Origin: DATCVA01 sp036567205
GTDB lineage: Bacteria > Pseudomonadota > Gammaproteobacteria > Burkholderiales > Burkholderiaceae_B
Assembly: GCA_036567205.1 (NCBI GenBank)
Contig: DATCVA010000292.1
Location: 1-5,278 of the forward strand
DNA: 5,278 nt
Reading direction: 5' to 3'
The notes below the pieces were generated by a model that was not told the DNA's origin, did not search any database, and saw only the letters and a list, made by a program, of their open reading frames with translations. How positions within the stretch are numbered: position 1 is the stretch's first letter; each line of letters opens with the position of its first letter. A program made the translations under genes and the position numbers. Shown here in pieces: positions 4,610 through 5,278 of the stretch.

Positions 4610-5278
4610 TCAAGGCCCTCCTGAACTGCCTTTATCCGGCTGGCATTGCACCTGCCGCGTCAATTCAGTCATGTTGGAAAGCACAGAGCTGTATGCCCCT
4701 TTGATGGACATCAGATGTTGTTTGTCCTCGATAGGGAGTTGTTCTTGTTCGAGAGACTCATCCACCCGTTGGGAGAACGCATTGTAGGCATCCCAGGCGT
4801 CGTCGATTTCCTCGCAGGCTTCGCCAGCATCCACGGCATCGGCGATTTTCTCCAGGCATACCTTTACAACAGTGGCGAGTTCCAGAAGCGCTTTCTTATG
4901 GACGCGGCACAGACTTTCGGAAATCGGTTTGTCACTGAAACGGTCGATCAAGGTAAGCGTGTAGCCAAAACGCTCAATTTCAGGCAAGAGCGTTTTTGAG
5001 TAGGGGCTGAATCCCATGGCCGGTGTTTTGTCTTCGATGCGCGCTTCCCGGGCCATCACGCGGGCTCGTTCGATTGATCGTTGTATGGCGTCTTGGGCCT
5101 TCTTGTCCTTGCGCGGTTTATCGCCGACTAAACAGATCGTGCACTCCAGAATGTAGGCGCCGCAGCTGCGCAGCGCCGCGGCCAGGTACTCTTGCTCGGT
5201 GCGCCGGGCGAGAACCGGCAACACCGCAAAAGCGGCTACCATCCCGCAGATCGAGCCGATAGCGATTGCCAGCACTTT
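4610..5278 (-). CDS. FUSC-family inner-membrane protein, C-terminal part (partial)
   Basis: The minus-strand frame is open through the right edge, so only the last 222 residues are present; the GTG at 5273-5275 is internal, not a start. The visible part begins with one transmembrane segment (VLAIAIGSICGMVAAFAVLP), then a charged junction (ARRTEQEYL), then a cytoplasmic, mostly helical domain of about 195 residues rich in Glu, Lys and Arg. This layout is typical of the end of fusaric-acid-resistance/aromatic-acid exporter (FUSC, YccS/AaeB-like) proteins, which are usually 650-700 residues long and export aromatic acids or related compounds, often with a membrane-fusion partner. That would suit a region of aromatic metabolism, but the substrate is unknown. 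The gene ends with TGA (complement of 4610-4612) and converges on the PheC-like gene. The family call is from architecture and modest similarity. Confidence 0.55.
   Translation of the reverse strand, partial: KVLAIAIGSICGMVAAFAVLPVLARRTEQEYLAAALRSCGAYILECTICLVGDKPRKDKKAQDAIQRSIERARVMAREARIEDKTPAMGFSPYSKTLLPEIERFGYTLTLIDRFSDKPISESLCRVHKKALLELATVVKVCLEKIADAVDAGEACEEIDDAWDAYNAFSQRVDESLEQEQLPIEDKQHLMSIKGAYSSVLSNMTELTRQVQCQPDKGSSGGP

Noticed and set aside
1..5278. CRISPR array, tRNA, rRNA or integrase/attachment site
   Set aside because: No regularly spaced direct repeats, no tRNA-like cloverleaf sequence and no integrase gene are visible.

Overview
The window looks like a chromosomal segment from an aromatic-degrading proteobacterium of moderate GC content. 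A betaproteobacterium (Burkholderiales, perhaps Alcaligenaceae-like) is my best guess, based on gene types and codon style; no marker gene fixes the lineage. The segment is patchy. Intact genes alternate with truncated remnants and gene-poor gaps, as in an accessory region shaped by past insertions and deletions.

Left part (1-1459, + strand). The C-terminal end of a LysR-type regulator (ends at 119) is followed by a broken NAD(P)-binding oxidoreductase. That gene keeps its ribosome binding site and about 40 N-terminal residues, then loses its family sequence and stops at 478. Next is an intact membrane protein (527-1459) made of two Gate/nucleoside-recognition repeats exactly 164 residues apart.

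Middle part (1460-2930). A decayed transposase C-terminus on the minus strand abuts the Gate gene. After it comes a well-formed regulatory region: an ATAC-N7-GTAT LysR-type recognition box (1585-1599), then a -35/-10 pair (1621-1649), then catA, catechol 1,2-dioxygenase, at 1810. The box sits about 64 bp upstream of the expected transcription start, the usual place for a CatR/ClcR-type activator. No catB, catC or recognisable catR is beside catA, so it is an isolated ring-cleavage gene here. Two small reading frames of unknown meaning flank it: a leader ORF overlapping its start, and an in-frame 42-codon tail after its stop. A hairpin with a T-run (2907-2930) probably ends the transcript.

Right part (2930-5278). 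A brnT-brnA-type toxin-antitoxin pair (3030-3561) has overlapping genes. A perfect TATAAT and an 18-bp palindrome lie right at the toxin start codon, suggesting autorepression and a leaderless toxin mRNA. It is followed by a secreted PheC-like (cyclohexadienyl/arogenate dehydratase type) periplasmic protein (3765-4541). A convergent, partial FUSC-type membrane transporter runs off the right edge on the minus strand. A perfect 10-bp inverted repeat lies in the gap between these two convergent genes.

I did not find a clearly new multi-gene system. The best leads are the catA control region, the toxin-antitoxin operator/start arrangement, the duplicated Gate protein next to catA, and the exported PheC-like protein.
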